Part shown: positions 1 through 6,922 of the stretch, one piece after another
Numbering within the stretch: position 1 is the first letter of the stretch
How the letters are laid out: the number at the start of each line of letters is the position of its first letter
NCBI GenBank assembly: GCA_021846145.1
Contig: JAJZCJ010000081.1
Location: 1 to 11,608 of the forward strand
Length of the DNA: 11,608 nucleotides
Source: Bacillota bacterium
Lineage (GTDB): Bacteria; Bacillota; Bacilli; Alicyclobacillales; SLC66
Reading direction: 5' to 3'
Notes under the pieces: model-generated
Seen by the model: the letters and a program-made list of their open reading frames with translations, nothing else
Databases searched by the model: none
Told to the model about the DNA's origin: nothing
Program-made: the position numbers and the translations under genes

Positions 1-595
1 GCAGATATGGCACATGTGCAATCCTGAGCGAAAGTGCAGGGTCTCTGCCAATCATTCCTCCGCCAGTCCAAGCTAAAATAGCTGAGCCAACATACATCAG
101 CCAACTATATTTTAGCAAGAGACGACTAAGCACTTGGCTGGCCAAAAGAATAATTAACAAACTAAGCGCTGTGCCAATCAGCAGCAAACTCCAGTTGTTA
201 TTCGCAATGCCAGCGAGCGCAATAACATTATCAAGACTCATGCTTAAATCCGCAAATATAATGGCAATAATCGCTTGAAAAAGACGCACGGAAGACCCTT
301 CATCATCTTCTTGCAGCGCGTTTTTTTCTTTTGCGCCCATTGATAATGAGAAAGCAAAATATACTAATAGTAAGCCGCCAATGGCCTCTAAATAAGGAAG
401 AATGAATAATTTTCCGGCAATAATCGTCAATACCACACGCAAGACGATCGTTAGCGATAAGCCAAAAACCATACCTTGCCACCTTTGTTTGGGTGGCAAT
501 TTAGCAGTAACCATGGCAATCATTAATGCATTATCCCCGGACAAAACTGTGTTGACAAGTAATATCGCCAAACCCTTACCTATATACTCCCACAT
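1..595 (-). CDS. TerC family membrane protein, YjbE-like putative metal transporter (3' end missing)
   Basis: This is an integral membrane protein of the TerC family, YjbE-like branch, whose members are linked to metal-ion (notably manganese) export. The 198 visible codons run from an ATG at 595 to the window edge, so the C-terminus is cut; I expect about 20-30 more residues from the usual family length. Two internally repeated signature motifs are visible: SGDNALMIAM at residues 19-28 and DLSMSLDNVIALAG at 116-129. Their acidic and amide pairs (D21/N22 and D122/N123) are the expected metal-binding residues. Hydrophobic segments surround both motifs, and a charged, Glu/Asp/Lys-rich loop lies at about residues 88-104. 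A Shine-Dalgarno AGAGGAG sits at 609-615, slightly far from the start. The gene follows the VTT-domain gene by 30 bp and is probably the third gene of the cax operon. The family call is firm; the transported metal is inferred. Confidence 0.9.
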   Translation of the reverse strand, partial: MWEYIGKGLAILLVNTVLSGDNALMIAMVTAKLPPKQRWQGMVFGLSLTIVLRVVLTIIAGKLFILPYLEAIGGLLLVYFAFSLSMGAKEKNALQEDDEGSSVRLFQAIIAIIFADLSMSLDNVIALAGIANNNWSLLLIGTALSLLIILLASQVLSRLLLKYSWLMYVGSAILAWTGGGMIGRDPALSLRIAHVPYL

Positions 596-625
596 AAAAA
601 ACCGTTTTCTCCTCTTTTACTAACT

Positions 626-1345
626 CTAGAACCTCATTCTTCGGTTCCTAAAAAAATAAACAACGCCTAATACTATAGCTATTCCAACAATCAAAATGAT
701 TTCCTGTTTATATTGCTGCAAATTAAGCAATCGATGTCCAATATACGCCATGATTGCTACAGATGGCACTTGACCGGCTAATGTCGAGAAAATAAACGGT
801 TTAAATTTCACTCCTGTGGCACCGGAAAGTACATCCAACCACGATGAAGGAACCCAAGGTTGTATGCGTAATACAAATAAAATCGAAAATGCTGTCCAAA
901 ATCGCGCACGAACCACTTTATTGCGCACTACTTCGAGTTTCGGGTAACGCATCAACAGTGTCTCTATTTTTCCATGAAAAACTATTTTTACGATCTGTTT
1001 CGCAAGTAAATATAGCACCAGATTGCCTGTTACAACACCTGCAAATGATACGAAGTAACCAAGCCAAAATCCGTGTGCAGAAGTATTAAATCCCGCCAAA
1101 AGGGCAAACGGTGCATAGGGAACCACGGATTGTACCACGATAAGTCCAAAACTAATTACAATACCCCAAGCACCTGCATGTTGCAAATATCGCGGAATGA
1201 CCCATAACAAACCTGTGCGATGTATCCAAAAAATTGCCATTCCAATAATAAACACGAGTAATACTAGCCCTGCACCCATTTGCTTATGATTCAACAGCCA
1301 TCGTTTCACACGCCCCCACCTCATGGCATTTAGCTTACCCGTCAA
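626..1345 (-). CDS. TVP38/TMEM64 family (VTT domain, DedA-like) membrane protein
   Basis: This 239-residue polytopic membrane protein belongs to the TVP38/TMEM64 family, also called SNARE-associated or VTT domain proteins. Relatives in the DedA/VTT superfamily act in lipid scrambling and membrane homeostasis; the exact bacterial role is not established. A basic N-terminus precedes a first membrane segment at about residues 24-40. The VTT domain spans about 65-205. It contains the hairpin-like stretch QSVVPYAPFALLAG (72-85) and the signature FVLRIQPWVPSSWLD (157-171), where Arg160 and Pro163/Pro166 are the typical residues. The C-terminus ends in a basic tail, RNRRMRF. The first codon used here is TTG at 1345, overlapping the cax stop as TTGA and suggesting translational coupling. 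An ATG at 1324 would remove seven residues and is a real alternative, since neither start has a strong ribosome binding site. Confidence 0.88.
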   Translation of the reverse strand: MTGKLNAMRWGRVKRWLLNHKQMGAGLVLLVFIIGMAIFWIHRTGLLWVIPRYLQHAGAWGIVISFGLIVVQSVVPYAPFALLAGFNTSAHGFWLGYFVSFAGVVTGNLVLYLLAKQIVKIVFHGKIETLLMRYPKLEVVRNKVVRARFWTAFSILFVLRIQPWVPSSWLDVLSGATGVKFKPFIFSTLAGQVPSVAIMAYIGHRLLNLQQYKQEIILIVGIAIVLGVVYFFRNRRMRF

Positions 1346-2403
1346 GCAAAGAAAAACATCAAGGCAAATATGACATAAGTAGCCACTACCATAATTCCCT
1401 CAAACCAATGAGTCTCCCCATCCAAGGATACAATATTGACAAGTATCGTTGATAAAAACAACACCACGACTTGAGCAGGAGCGAAGACAAGCGTGATTGG
1501 CCTGCCCATCAAAAGACCTACCATCACTAATAAAGGTGCGACAAACAGAGAAATTTGCAAACTTGATCCGACGGCAATTTCTACACTCGCTTCGATTTTT
1601 CTGTTTTTTGCAAAGAGCAGAGCGGCAAAAAACTCAGGGGCAATGCCTATCAACGGTAAAAAGACCAATCCAATAAATTGCTCGGTTAATTTCAACTGAT
1701 GCGCAATCGGTACGATAGAAGACACTAACCGATCGCTCACAAGCGCAACAATCGCAGTGGCGAGTACAAGTAAGACAATGTCACGCACTGGCAATTTTCC
1801 GAACTGAATTTTATGATCCTCTGAAAAATCAGCCAAAAATGCGCGATGTGTAAAAAAAGAAAATAAAAAGCCACCAAAATACACCACTAGAAATACTGCT
1901 GAAACCCCAATACTCAGCGCTTCTGTCCCACTTGTGCGAAAGTGTAAAAAAGAAAAAATGCTGGCTGTCGTAAGACCAATCACCGCAACAAACAACATCG
2001 CGCTGTTCATACCCGCTCTGCGCCTGCTAAATTGTTGCACTCCTTTCGCTCCGCCACCAACCACCATGCTAACTCCTAAGGTCAACAATAAATTGGCAAG
2101 CACACCACCGATTATACTGGCCTTGACGACTGCATAAAGCGCTTCATGTAACGCAAAAAAGGCAAGGATCAATTCCACACTGTTACCAAACGTAATGCCC
2201 AACAACGCACCGAATATAGGTCCTAGGTGTTTCGATAACATCTCCGTCGAGGCCCCAATGACCATTGCCAACCCGATAATAGCCACACCATATATGAGAA
2301 ACTCCCAAATAGTGTGACCCAGTATGTGACCAAACAGAAAAACAACCACCCCAAACACAAGCGTTGTGATGGAAAAAGCGTTGTTTTTCAAATTCAATGT
2401 CAT
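1342..2403 (-). CDS. cax: Ca2+/H+ exchanger, Cax family of the CaCA superfamily
   Basis: This is a predicted cation/proton antiporter of 353 residues, in the size range of bacterial Cax proteins. Such proteins export Ca2+ (or related cations) across the cytoplasmic membrane in exchange for protons. About eleven hydrophobic segments are visible, arranged as two related halves. The first alpha-repeat, GNSVELILAFFALHEAL (73-89), carries the canonical Glu77 and is followed by a Gly/Ala-rich helix. The second half has GIAPEFFAALLFAKNR (253-268) with Glu257, then AVGSSLQISLFVAP (277-290). The second motif departs from the usual GNAAEH pattern: Ile replaces Asn and Phe replaces His. A cytosolic loop rich in basic residues (RRRAG, 127-131) lies near the middle. 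The ATG at 2403 is preceded by AGAGAGGA. It is the first gene of a probable three-gene membrane operon. The family call is firm; cation selectivity is uncertain. Confidence 0.9.
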   Translation of the reverse strand: MTLNLKNNAFSITTLVFGVVVFLFGHILGHTIWEFLIYGVAIIGLAMVIGASTEMLSKHLGPIFGALLGITFGNSVELILAFFALHEALYAVVKASIIGGVLANLLLTLGVSMVVGGGAKGVQQFSRRRAGMNSAMLFVAVIGLTTASIFSFLHFRTSGTEALSIGVSAVFLVVYFGGFLFSFFTHRAFLADFSEDHKIQFGKLPVRDIVLLVLATAIVALVSDRLVSSIVPIAHQLKLTEQFIGLVFLPLIGIAPEFFAALLFAKNRKIEASVEIAVGSSLQISLFVAPLLVMVGLLMGRPITLVFAPAQVVVLFLSTILVNIVSLDGETHWFEGIMVVATYVIFALMFFFA

Positions 2404-2437
2404 CTAGTCATCCTCTCTCGCCTGTTTGCTGATTGTT

Positions 2438-2466
2438 ATTATACTGGAGTCATCACTACGCAACAA
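2438..2466 (-). promoter_or_regulatory. Candidate sigma-A promoter of the cax operon
   Basis: On the minus strand a perfect TATAAT (2438-2443) lies 17 bp downstream of TTGTTG (2461-2466). The -10 box is ideal and the -35 box matches only its first three bases. The predicted transcript would start about 28 bp before the cax ATG. That leaves no room for a metal riboswitch such as yybP-ykoY. Confidence 0.5.
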
Positions 2467-2478
2467 ATGAACAACTGG

Positions 2479-2495
2479 TTTACAAATGTGGTACA
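2479..2495. promoter_or_regulatory. BlaI/MecI/CopY-like operator sequence
   Basis: The stretch TTTACAAATGTGGTACA contains TTACAAATGTGGT, which differs by one base from the TTACAAATGTAGT form recognised by BlaI/MecI-type winged-helix repressors. The core TACA/TGT dyad is also the CopY-type core. It lies just upstream of the cax -35 box and 11 bp before a perfect plus-strand Shine-Dalgarno. No BlaI-family gene is present in the window. The resemblance is seen directly; function is inferred. Confidence 0.35.
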
Positions 2496-2532
2496 CTTAT
2501 TTAGTAAGGAGGGTGGAGGTTTGCTAAACAGA

Positions 2533-2547
2533 AATTAGAATCTAATT
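2533..2547. repeat. 15-bp inverted repeat in the intergenic region
   Basis: AATTAGA (2533-2539) and TCTAATT (2541-2547) form perfect 7-bp arms around a single base. It is AT-rich and lacks a following T-tract, so it is better read as a possible protein-binding dyad than as a terminator. Chance occurrence in AT-rich DNA is also possible. Confidence 0.4.
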
Positions 2548-2584
2548 AGAAATCAAGGTGCCACTTGCTGGAACGTATAAAAAC

Positions 2585-2615
2585 TTGATAAATGGCAAAT
2601 AATGATTGATAGAAT
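2585..2615 (+). promoter_or_regulatory. Candidate promoter for the NYN-domain gene
   Basis: TTGATA (2585-2590) is followed after 19 bp by TAGAAT (2610-2615). The -10 box is preceded by TG one base upstream (TGATAGAAT), an extended -10 feature that can compensate for the long spacer. Transcription from here would give a leader of about 140 nt before the ATG at 2761. Confidence 0.4.
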
Positions 2616-2727
2616 AACATTCGAGTAGTGAAGAGCGTGTACGTAGAACTGCGCAACGATCTGCTCGCATAATAATATAAAGCGTTCATGCAGGAAAAAG
2701 GCTTTATTTAGAGAACATAATTTTGAT

Positions 2728-2741
2728 GCGGATATATCCGC
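2728..2741. repeat. 14-bp perfect palindrome upstream of the NYN gene
   Basis: GCGGATATATCCGC is a perfect 14-bp palindrome ending 7 bp before the GGGAGGA ribosome binding site (2749-2755). As DNA it could be an operator. As RNA it could at most form a short hairpin with a tight loop close to the ribosome binding site. It has no T-tract, so it is not a terminator. Confidence 0.55.
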
Positions 2742-2760
2742 TAATTGTGGGAGGACTATT

Positions 2761-3699
2761 ATGAGACAAGAAAGAACCTCGTCCTCTGCGTCATCAGCCA
2801 GAAATGAAGACCGTTTAGAAGATGTTGCGAGGTTTTACAACCAAGCCATCGGCAACGCTGTTGAGTCGGCGATCACGAGAATGTCAAGACACAATCCGAA
2901 AGACAATGTAGCCATTTTTGTCGATTATGACAATGTTTTTTGGACCTTGATGAATCGATATCGACATGACCCAGATCACGAAGACGCAGAACGAAATTTA
3001 TTTGAACGACTATGGGAATTTTATGGTAAGGACAACGTCAGATTGTATCGTGCATATGCTGATTTTGAACAAGTAGATGCCAATTTAACCAGCTTGCAAA
3101 AAAAACGCATACAAATACGTCACGTGTATGCTAATGGAAAGAACGAAGATAAAGCCAAAAATGCCTCTGATATTGAACTTTCTATAGATGCAATGGAGAC
3201 TTGTTACTCTGATCCCAATATCACTTGTTATGTATTTGTAACTGCAGACAGTGACATGATTCCGATTATGAGTCGCATGTTGTATCGCGGTAAGCACGTC
3301 GAATTGTTTTATGTCGAGGATGCCATTGCAAAACACACAGACATTCGCAATTATGCACATGATAGTTATGATTTACTTGATTTTCTGCGTGTCGATGTCA
3401 GCCCTAAAAATCCTTCTGATTACCTTCAGGATGCGATTGTGTATATCTCTGAATGGCATGCTCAACCCGCGAACAAGACCAAAAACTTGGGTCCTAAGTG
3501 GTTGCGCGATGGTCTTGCAGATTATTTATCAATCCCGAGCAATACGGCAAGTCAAGTAATCGAATTATTACATCGCTATAATATCATTCGTGAAGAACTG
3601 CGCACTAATGAATTTGGCACTCATAAGAACATCGTCTTGGGTGAAGTGGTGTCTTTAGATGACTTGCAATCTAACGAAAAAATACCCACAAATTTTTGA
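2761..3699 (+). CDS. NYN-domain protein (LabA-like, PIN-fold putative RNase) with C-terminal helical or winged-helix region
   Basis: This 312-residue soluble protein has a NYN domain, a PIN-like nuclease fold expected to cleave RNA using metal-binding acidic residues. Residues 1-48 are charged and Ser-rich, without a recognisable domain. The NYN core spans about 50-208. It starts with VAIFVDYDN (50-58), containing Asp55, Asp57 and Asn58. Asp137 and Asp143 follow in SDIELSIDAM (136-145), then VTADSDMIPI (160-169) with Asp163 and Asp165. This is the full acidic set expected of an active enzyme. The C-terminal part (about 216-298) looks like a compact winged-helix-type or other helical module, with LGPKWLRDGLADYL and a beta-like end; this is a guess from pattern only. 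The start is well fixed by GGGAGGA six bases upstream. It is monocistronic, the only plus-strand gene here, and closed by a strong terminator. Its RNA target is unknown. Confidence 0.88.
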   Translation: MRQERTSSSASSARNEDRLEDVARFYNQAIGNAVESAITRMSRHNPKDNVAIFVDYDNVFWTLMNRYRHDPDHEDAERNLFERLWEFYGKDNVRLYRAYADFEQVDANLTSLQKKRIQIRHVYANGKNEDKAKNASDIELSIDAMETCYSDPNITCYVFVTADSDMIPIMSRMLYRGKHVELFYVEDAIAKHTDIRNYAHDSYDLLDFLRVDVSPKNPSDYLQDAIVYISEWHAQPANKTKNLGPKWLRDGLADYLSIPSNTASQVIELLHRYNIIREELRTNEFGTHKNIVLGEVVSLDDLQSNEKIPTNF

Positions 3700-3711
3700 A
3701 AATTAGCAAAT

Positions 3712-3754
3712 AAAAAAATCCGTCACCTGTAACCTCAGTGTGACGGATTTTTTT
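3712..3754. terminator. Bidirectional rho-independent terminator between the NYN gene and fabI
   Basis: The arms at 3712-3726 and 3740-3754 form a 15-bp perfect stem: seven A, then TCCGTCAC, pairing with GTGACGGA and seven T. The loop is 13 nt. An A-run on one side and a T-run on the other make it work on both strands, ending the plus-strand NYN transcript and the minus-strand fabI operon. It lies 12 bp after the NYN stop and 4 bp after the fabI stop. Confidence 0.93.
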
Positions 3755-3758
3755 ATTT

Positions 3759-4526
3759 TTACATTCCTAAAATGTGATATCCGCTATCAATATGTAAAAT
3801 TTCACCAGTTAGTCCTCGAGACCAATCGCTCATCAAATATACAGCAGTATCTGCCACTTCACTAGGATCTGTAGGTCTGCGTAGCGGAGCTTTTTCATCA
3901 AATAGATGCAGAATCGAATTAAAATCCTTTACCCCTTTTGCCGATAGTGTGCGGATAGGGCCAGCAGAAATTGCATTCAATCGAATGTGTTGTGGTCCTA
4001 ATTCATTGGCCAAATAACGCATGCTCATATCAAGTGCCGCTTTTGCCACTCCCATGACATTGTAATTTTCTACTACTCGTTCTCCACCAAGGTATGTCAT
4101 CGCCATGATACTTCCGCCCTCTGTCATCAAGCGACTGGCACGCCGAGCCACTGCGACAAGGGAATAAGAGGAGATATTTTGCGCTAATAGAAACCCATCT
4201 CTAGAAGTGTCCTTGAATGCGCCACCCAGGTCCTCAGGTCGCGCATAGGCAAGGCTGTGCACCACCCCGTGTAAAACCCCTTCATTGGCAGCAATATCGT
4301 CCATTACTGCATCGATTTCCTCATCCACTGTCACGTCACAAGAGAGTAACCGCGCATTAGGAATGGATTCATTCACCAATTCCTGTACACTTTTTAAAAA
4401 GCGTTCCCCCTGATAGGTGAAAATCAACTTGGCTCCTTGCTTATGCAAAGCTTGGGCAATTGACCACGCGATACTCCGCTTATTGGCTACTCCCATCACT
4501 AAAATAGTGCGATCTTTTAACAACAT
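3759..4526 (-). CDS. fabI: Enoyl-[acyl-carrier-protein] reductase (NADH), FabI
   Basis: FabI catalyses the last step of each cycle of type II fatty-acid elongation, reducing trans-2-enoyl-ACP with NAD(P)H in the cytoplasm. The 255-residue protein has the normal family length. The nucleotide-binding segment MGVANKRSIAWSIAQAL lies at residues 11-27, and Asp64 in LSCDV is at the usual adenine-contact position. The catalytic residues Tyr145, Tyr155 and Lys162 give the FabI-type Y-x6-K pattern. SAGPIRTLSAKG (187-198) and the end HIDSGYHILGM are typical of Gram-positive FabI. The ATG at 4526 is chosen because GGGAGGG precedes it at a good distance. The longer frame back to 4616 would overlap cwlD by about 47 bp and lacks family similarity. 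It lies 43 bp after cwlD and ends at a strong terminator, so it is probably the last gene of the operon. Confidence 0.96.
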   Translation of the reverse strand: MLLKDRTILVMGVANKRSIAWSIAQALHKQGAKLIFTYQGERFLKSVQELVNESIPNARLLSCDVTVDEEIDAVMDDIAANEGVLHGVVHSLAYARPEDLGGAFKDTSRDGFLLAQNISSYSLVAVARRASRLMTEGGSIMAMTYLGGERVVENYNVMGVAKAALDMSMRYLANELGPQHIRLNAISAGPIRTLSAKGVKDFNSILHLFDEKAPLRRPTDPSEVADTAVYLMSDWSRGLTGEILHIDSGYHILGM

Positions 4527-4569
4527 TAATTGTCCCTCCCCGTTACTTTCCCTCATCATTGTAACATTT

Positions 4570-5226
4570 TCACGGAGATATTTGGAGATATCGCTTGGTT
4601 GCCTCTGCGATCGCACCCGCTATTCTATCTCGGTAAACCGCATCAGCCAGGCGCACAGCGTCTACTCTATTCGTGACAAATCCCGTCTCTACCAGCACAG
4701 CAGGACAAGGGGCATGCCTAATTAAAAATAAATTTTCCCTCCCTACAGGACGCTGTGTAGAGCCTGCAACTTGATTCATCGCAGCCTGTACTAAAGTAGC
4801 CAACTCCTTACTAGGCGCAGATTCAATCGCATAAAAAACAAGTGGCCCCTTATCTCCGACTTGTGTTGAACTATTGACATGAATGCTGATAAATAGCGCG
4901 GGGTTCTCCTTGCGAATCATCGTTAGTCGATTTTGTAGGTCTCGTTTGTGCCGACTTTGAAGTGTTGATGGATACCTAGTGGAAAGATCCTGATCGCTAT
5001 CTCGCGTCATTTTTACTTCCAACCCATTTTTTTTCAACCATTCCCCAGTTTTCCGGCTGATATCCAAATTAAGATTTTTTTCAAGCAAATGCCCACGACC
5101 AGTTCCGCCATCAATTCCACCATGTCCCGGATCTAAAAGGATAAGTGGAACACTTGCACTTGCATCAATGGGCCATGTTAAAATAGTAAACATCAGGCTA
5201 AAAATCAAGATCATCATTTTTTTCAC
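4570..5226 (-). CDS. cwlD: N-acetylmuramoyl-L-alanine amidase, CwlD-like (spore cortex)
   Basis: This is a zinc-dependent amidase of the Amidase_3 family that cleaves the bond between N-acetylmuramic acid and L-alanine. CwlD of Bacillus acts during sporulation with PdaA to make the muramic delta-lactam of the spore cortex, needed for germination. The 218-residue protein is close to CwlD length and has no SH3 or LysM repeats, unlike vegetative autolysins. A hydrophobic N-terminal signal or anchor (residues 2-25) precedes LDPGHGGIDGG (31-41). Predicted zinc ligands are His35, Glu49 and His116 (ISIHVNS), with catalytic Glu180 in LVETGFVTN. The start is GTG at 5226 with GGGAGG nine bases upstream; an ATG three codons in is less well placed. 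It follows the helicase-associated gene by 25 bp. The amidase family is certain; the CwlD role rests on size and architecture. Confidence 0.88.
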   Translation of the reverse strand: MKKMMILIFSLMFTILTWPIDASASVPLILLDPGHGGIDGGTGRGHLLEKNLNLDISRKTGEWLKKNGLEVKMTRDSDQDLSTRYPSTLQSRHKRDLQNRLTMIRKENPALFISIHVNSSTQVGDKGPLVFYAIESAPSKELATLVQAAMNQVAGSTQRPVGRENLFLIRHAPCPAVLVETGFVTNRVDAVRLADAVYRDRIAGAIAEATKRYLQISP

Positions 5227-5251
5227 AAAAAAATGCCTCCCAGCGCTGCTT

Positions 5252-6919
5252 TTATTTCTTAACGTTCGCGCTAACAGACAATTTCATTCGCAATAAATCA
5301 ATAATGCCCACACCGGTGACACGGCTTAACGCTTGCGCGTTCAATTTGCTCATTTTTGAACCAGCATACGCGGCAGCCGTTCCCTCAACATGTGGCTTTC
5401 GCACCTCAAGTGGCGCAGGAGCACCGATATCAGCGAGTATTTCCCTAGCTACCTTCTCACCGTTGCGTTTAATAATCACTGCGATGTCACCGATCATCTC
5501 AGCTACAATCGCCTCTGAACGCTTGTCTTGGATAAATGCATAAAACCACTCTGGCGACTGAAAGTGAATAAACATGGCATCCCACAGCACCGCTCGATTA
5601 TATGAGGCCACCCAATCGCGAATTGTTTTTAACACACTGGAAGCAACAGGTGTCTCACTGGTCAACTCCAGCACTTTTGCAATGTCTTCATATCCCCATC
5701 CACGATCACAAAGTTGAAGAATTCTCTCCTTACTAAGTTGATAGGTTGACATCACATCAGCCTGTTCGAAATCAGCCAAGTGCCCTGCCAAAAAGTGCAA
5801 TGCCAGCGGTGCTTCTTCAGGGACAAATAACTCAAGATTTGGTTGCACATAAAGTCCGCGCACCTTTTGCAAAGGCCACTCTGCAATGCGCACGACAAGT
5901 CCGTGCGCTTGCGTTACTCCGTAATCAATCACCCCTGTTGTAGAAGCAATAATTACAAAATAATTAATTAAACCCTCCCAGCGCCTGACTTCATTGCCCG
6001 GAAACAACTCACTCAGTGGTGCAAATACAGCTTGTAATGGCACCCATATACCTGGCTTACCATGACGCAACCACATCATCAGGACTTCATTAAAGTGAGA
6101 AAGTTTTTCTTTGATCACACTATAGGTGAGTTCATTCATCCATTCCCACAGTGATTCCGCACTTAATTGTAACCACTGTTCCACCTGTTGACCTTGAATT
6201 GCAGCTTTGCCACTATCGAGCCTAATCAATTTTTGGCTCAACAGTTGTCTCACTGCGATCACCACGACACCAGGAAACCCTTCCCAAATACCAGTTCCCT
6301 CCATGGTCATAGTTTTTGCAGAGCGAAAATATGAAAGTACTTTTCCCACTTCTCTTTTATATAACACATTATTTTTCGTAAACCCTACAGGCCTTTGGGC
6401 TAGCAAAGACAGAAAACGTACAATATCACGAGAAAAGGTCACCCCCAATTGAGTGACGACTTGCACCCCTTCACGTACATCCGCAATATTGACAAAGAGT
6501 TCCTCATACAAGGTTTCATACAAAAAAGGTAACAGTTCATCTGCAAATTCCATACTCTCACTAGCATACCAATTGTGACTTTTCCCCATAAAACCAAGCA
6601 CCTGCAACTTCAAAAGCGCTTGCTCCGCTTCCTGACGCATCTTGTGATCTTCAACAAACCAGCTATAGATCGTATTTTTCGGAAAGAAAAGAGCGTATCC
6701 ATCTGTCTGCATGGCATACAAAAAATGCTGTAACCACAATCTTTCCCTGCGCGTTAGTGTCAAATAAGCCGCTTTAAATCCGCCTATGGATTGCAAGTAT
6801 TCTGATATAACGAGTGCTGCTTCTTGCTTCTTAAGAGGCAGAGTAATTTGGCCAAGTACATTTGCCAAATTACGCAGTTCACCCCACCCCATATTCACCA
6901 TGATATACCAAATGCGCAA
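5252..6919 (-). CDS. Helicase-associated protein with Helicase_C_3 (XPB/Ssl2-like) domain
   Basis: This 555-residue protein matches the helicase-associated family found beside bacterial XPB helicases; in mycobacteria a comparable pair is Rv0861c/Rv0862c. It lacks Walker A and DExH motifs, so it is unlikely to be an active helicase. The best marker is the Helicase_C_3-type stretch beginning LYVQPNLELFVPE (356-368), through STYQLSKERILQLCDRGWGYEDI (391-413), to a tryptophan in IRDWV (433-437). The N-terminal 350 residues are helical, with winged-helix-like pieces, and the last 50 residues are Ala/Lys-rich. It probably partners the helicase in DNA repair or remodelling. The start is TTG at 6919, with AGAGGTG ten bases upstream inside the last helicase codons. 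ATGs at 6901 and 6892 lack a ribosome binding site. Only 3 bp separate it from the helicase stop. Confidence 0.82.
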   Translation of the reverse strand: MRIWYIMVNMGWGELRNLANVLGQITLPLKKQEAALVISEYLQSIGGFKAAYLTLTRRERLWLQHFLYAMQTDGYALFFPKNTIYSWFVEDHKMRQEAEQALLKLQVLGFMGKSHNWYASESMEFADELLPFLYETLYEELFVNIADVREGVQVVTQLGVTFSRDIVRFLSLLAQRPVGFTKNNVLYKREVGKVLSYFRSAKTMTMEGTGIWEGFPGVVVIAVRQLLSQKLIRLDSGKAAIQGQQVEQWLQLSAESLWEWMNELTYSVIKEKLSHFNEVLMMWLRHGKPGIWVPLQAVFAPLSELFPGNEVRRWEGLINYFVIIASTTGVIDYGVTQAHGLVVRIAEWPLQKVRGLYVQPNLELFVPEEAPLALHFLAGHLADFEQADVMSTYQLSKERILQLCDRGWGYEDIAKVLELTSETPVASSVLKTIRDWVASYNRAVLWDAMFIHFQSPEWFYAFIQDKRSEAIVAEMIGDIAVIIKRNGEKVAREILADIGAPAPLEVRKPHVEGTAAAYAGSKMSKLNAQALSRVTGVGIIDLLRMKLSVSANVKK

Positions 6920-6922
6920 AAC

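Larger units (their letters stand above)
2404..2760. other. Gene-free divergent intergenic region between cax and the NYN gene
   Basis: This 357-bp AT-rich region separates two divergent genes. It holds, in order: the cax promoter; a BlaI/CopY-like operator (2479-2495); a perfect AAGGAGG at 2506-2512 in front of a five-codon TTG ORF (2521-2538); a 15-bp inverted repeat (2533-2547); a candidate plus-strand promoter (2585-2615); and a 14-bp palindrome (2728-2741) just upstream of the NYN ribosome binding site. I see no convincing gene in it. The rest of the roughly 140-nt putative leader (2620-2760) shows no RNA family I recognise. Confidence 0.7.

Noticed and set aside
2404..2440. A possible manganese (yybP-ykoY) riboswitch ahead of the cax-TerC operon
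   Set aside because: The predicted leader is only about 28 nt and contains no riboswitch-like paired elements.
2506..2520. GGAGGGTGGAGG resembling the AGGGTGG core of a T-box leader
   Set aside because: There is no specifier stem, no following terminator and no downstream amino-acid or tRNA-synthetase gene; it reads better as a ribosome binding site.
2314..2538. A 74-codon plus-strand ORF running from within cax into the intergenic region
   Set aside because: Half of it is antisense to a confidently identified gene and its start has no ribosome binding site; only the AAGGAGG near its end is of interest.
2546..2689. A 47-codon minus-strand ORF in the divergent region with an ATG at 2689
   Set aside because: It has no ribosome binding site, a composition like translated intergenic DNA (Tyr/Ser/Phe-rich) and no recognisable motif.
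4527..4616. A 30-residue N-terminal extension of FabI
   Set aside because: It overlaps the end of cwlD, has no family similarity, and the ATG at 4526 has a strong ribosome binding site and gives the usual FabI length.
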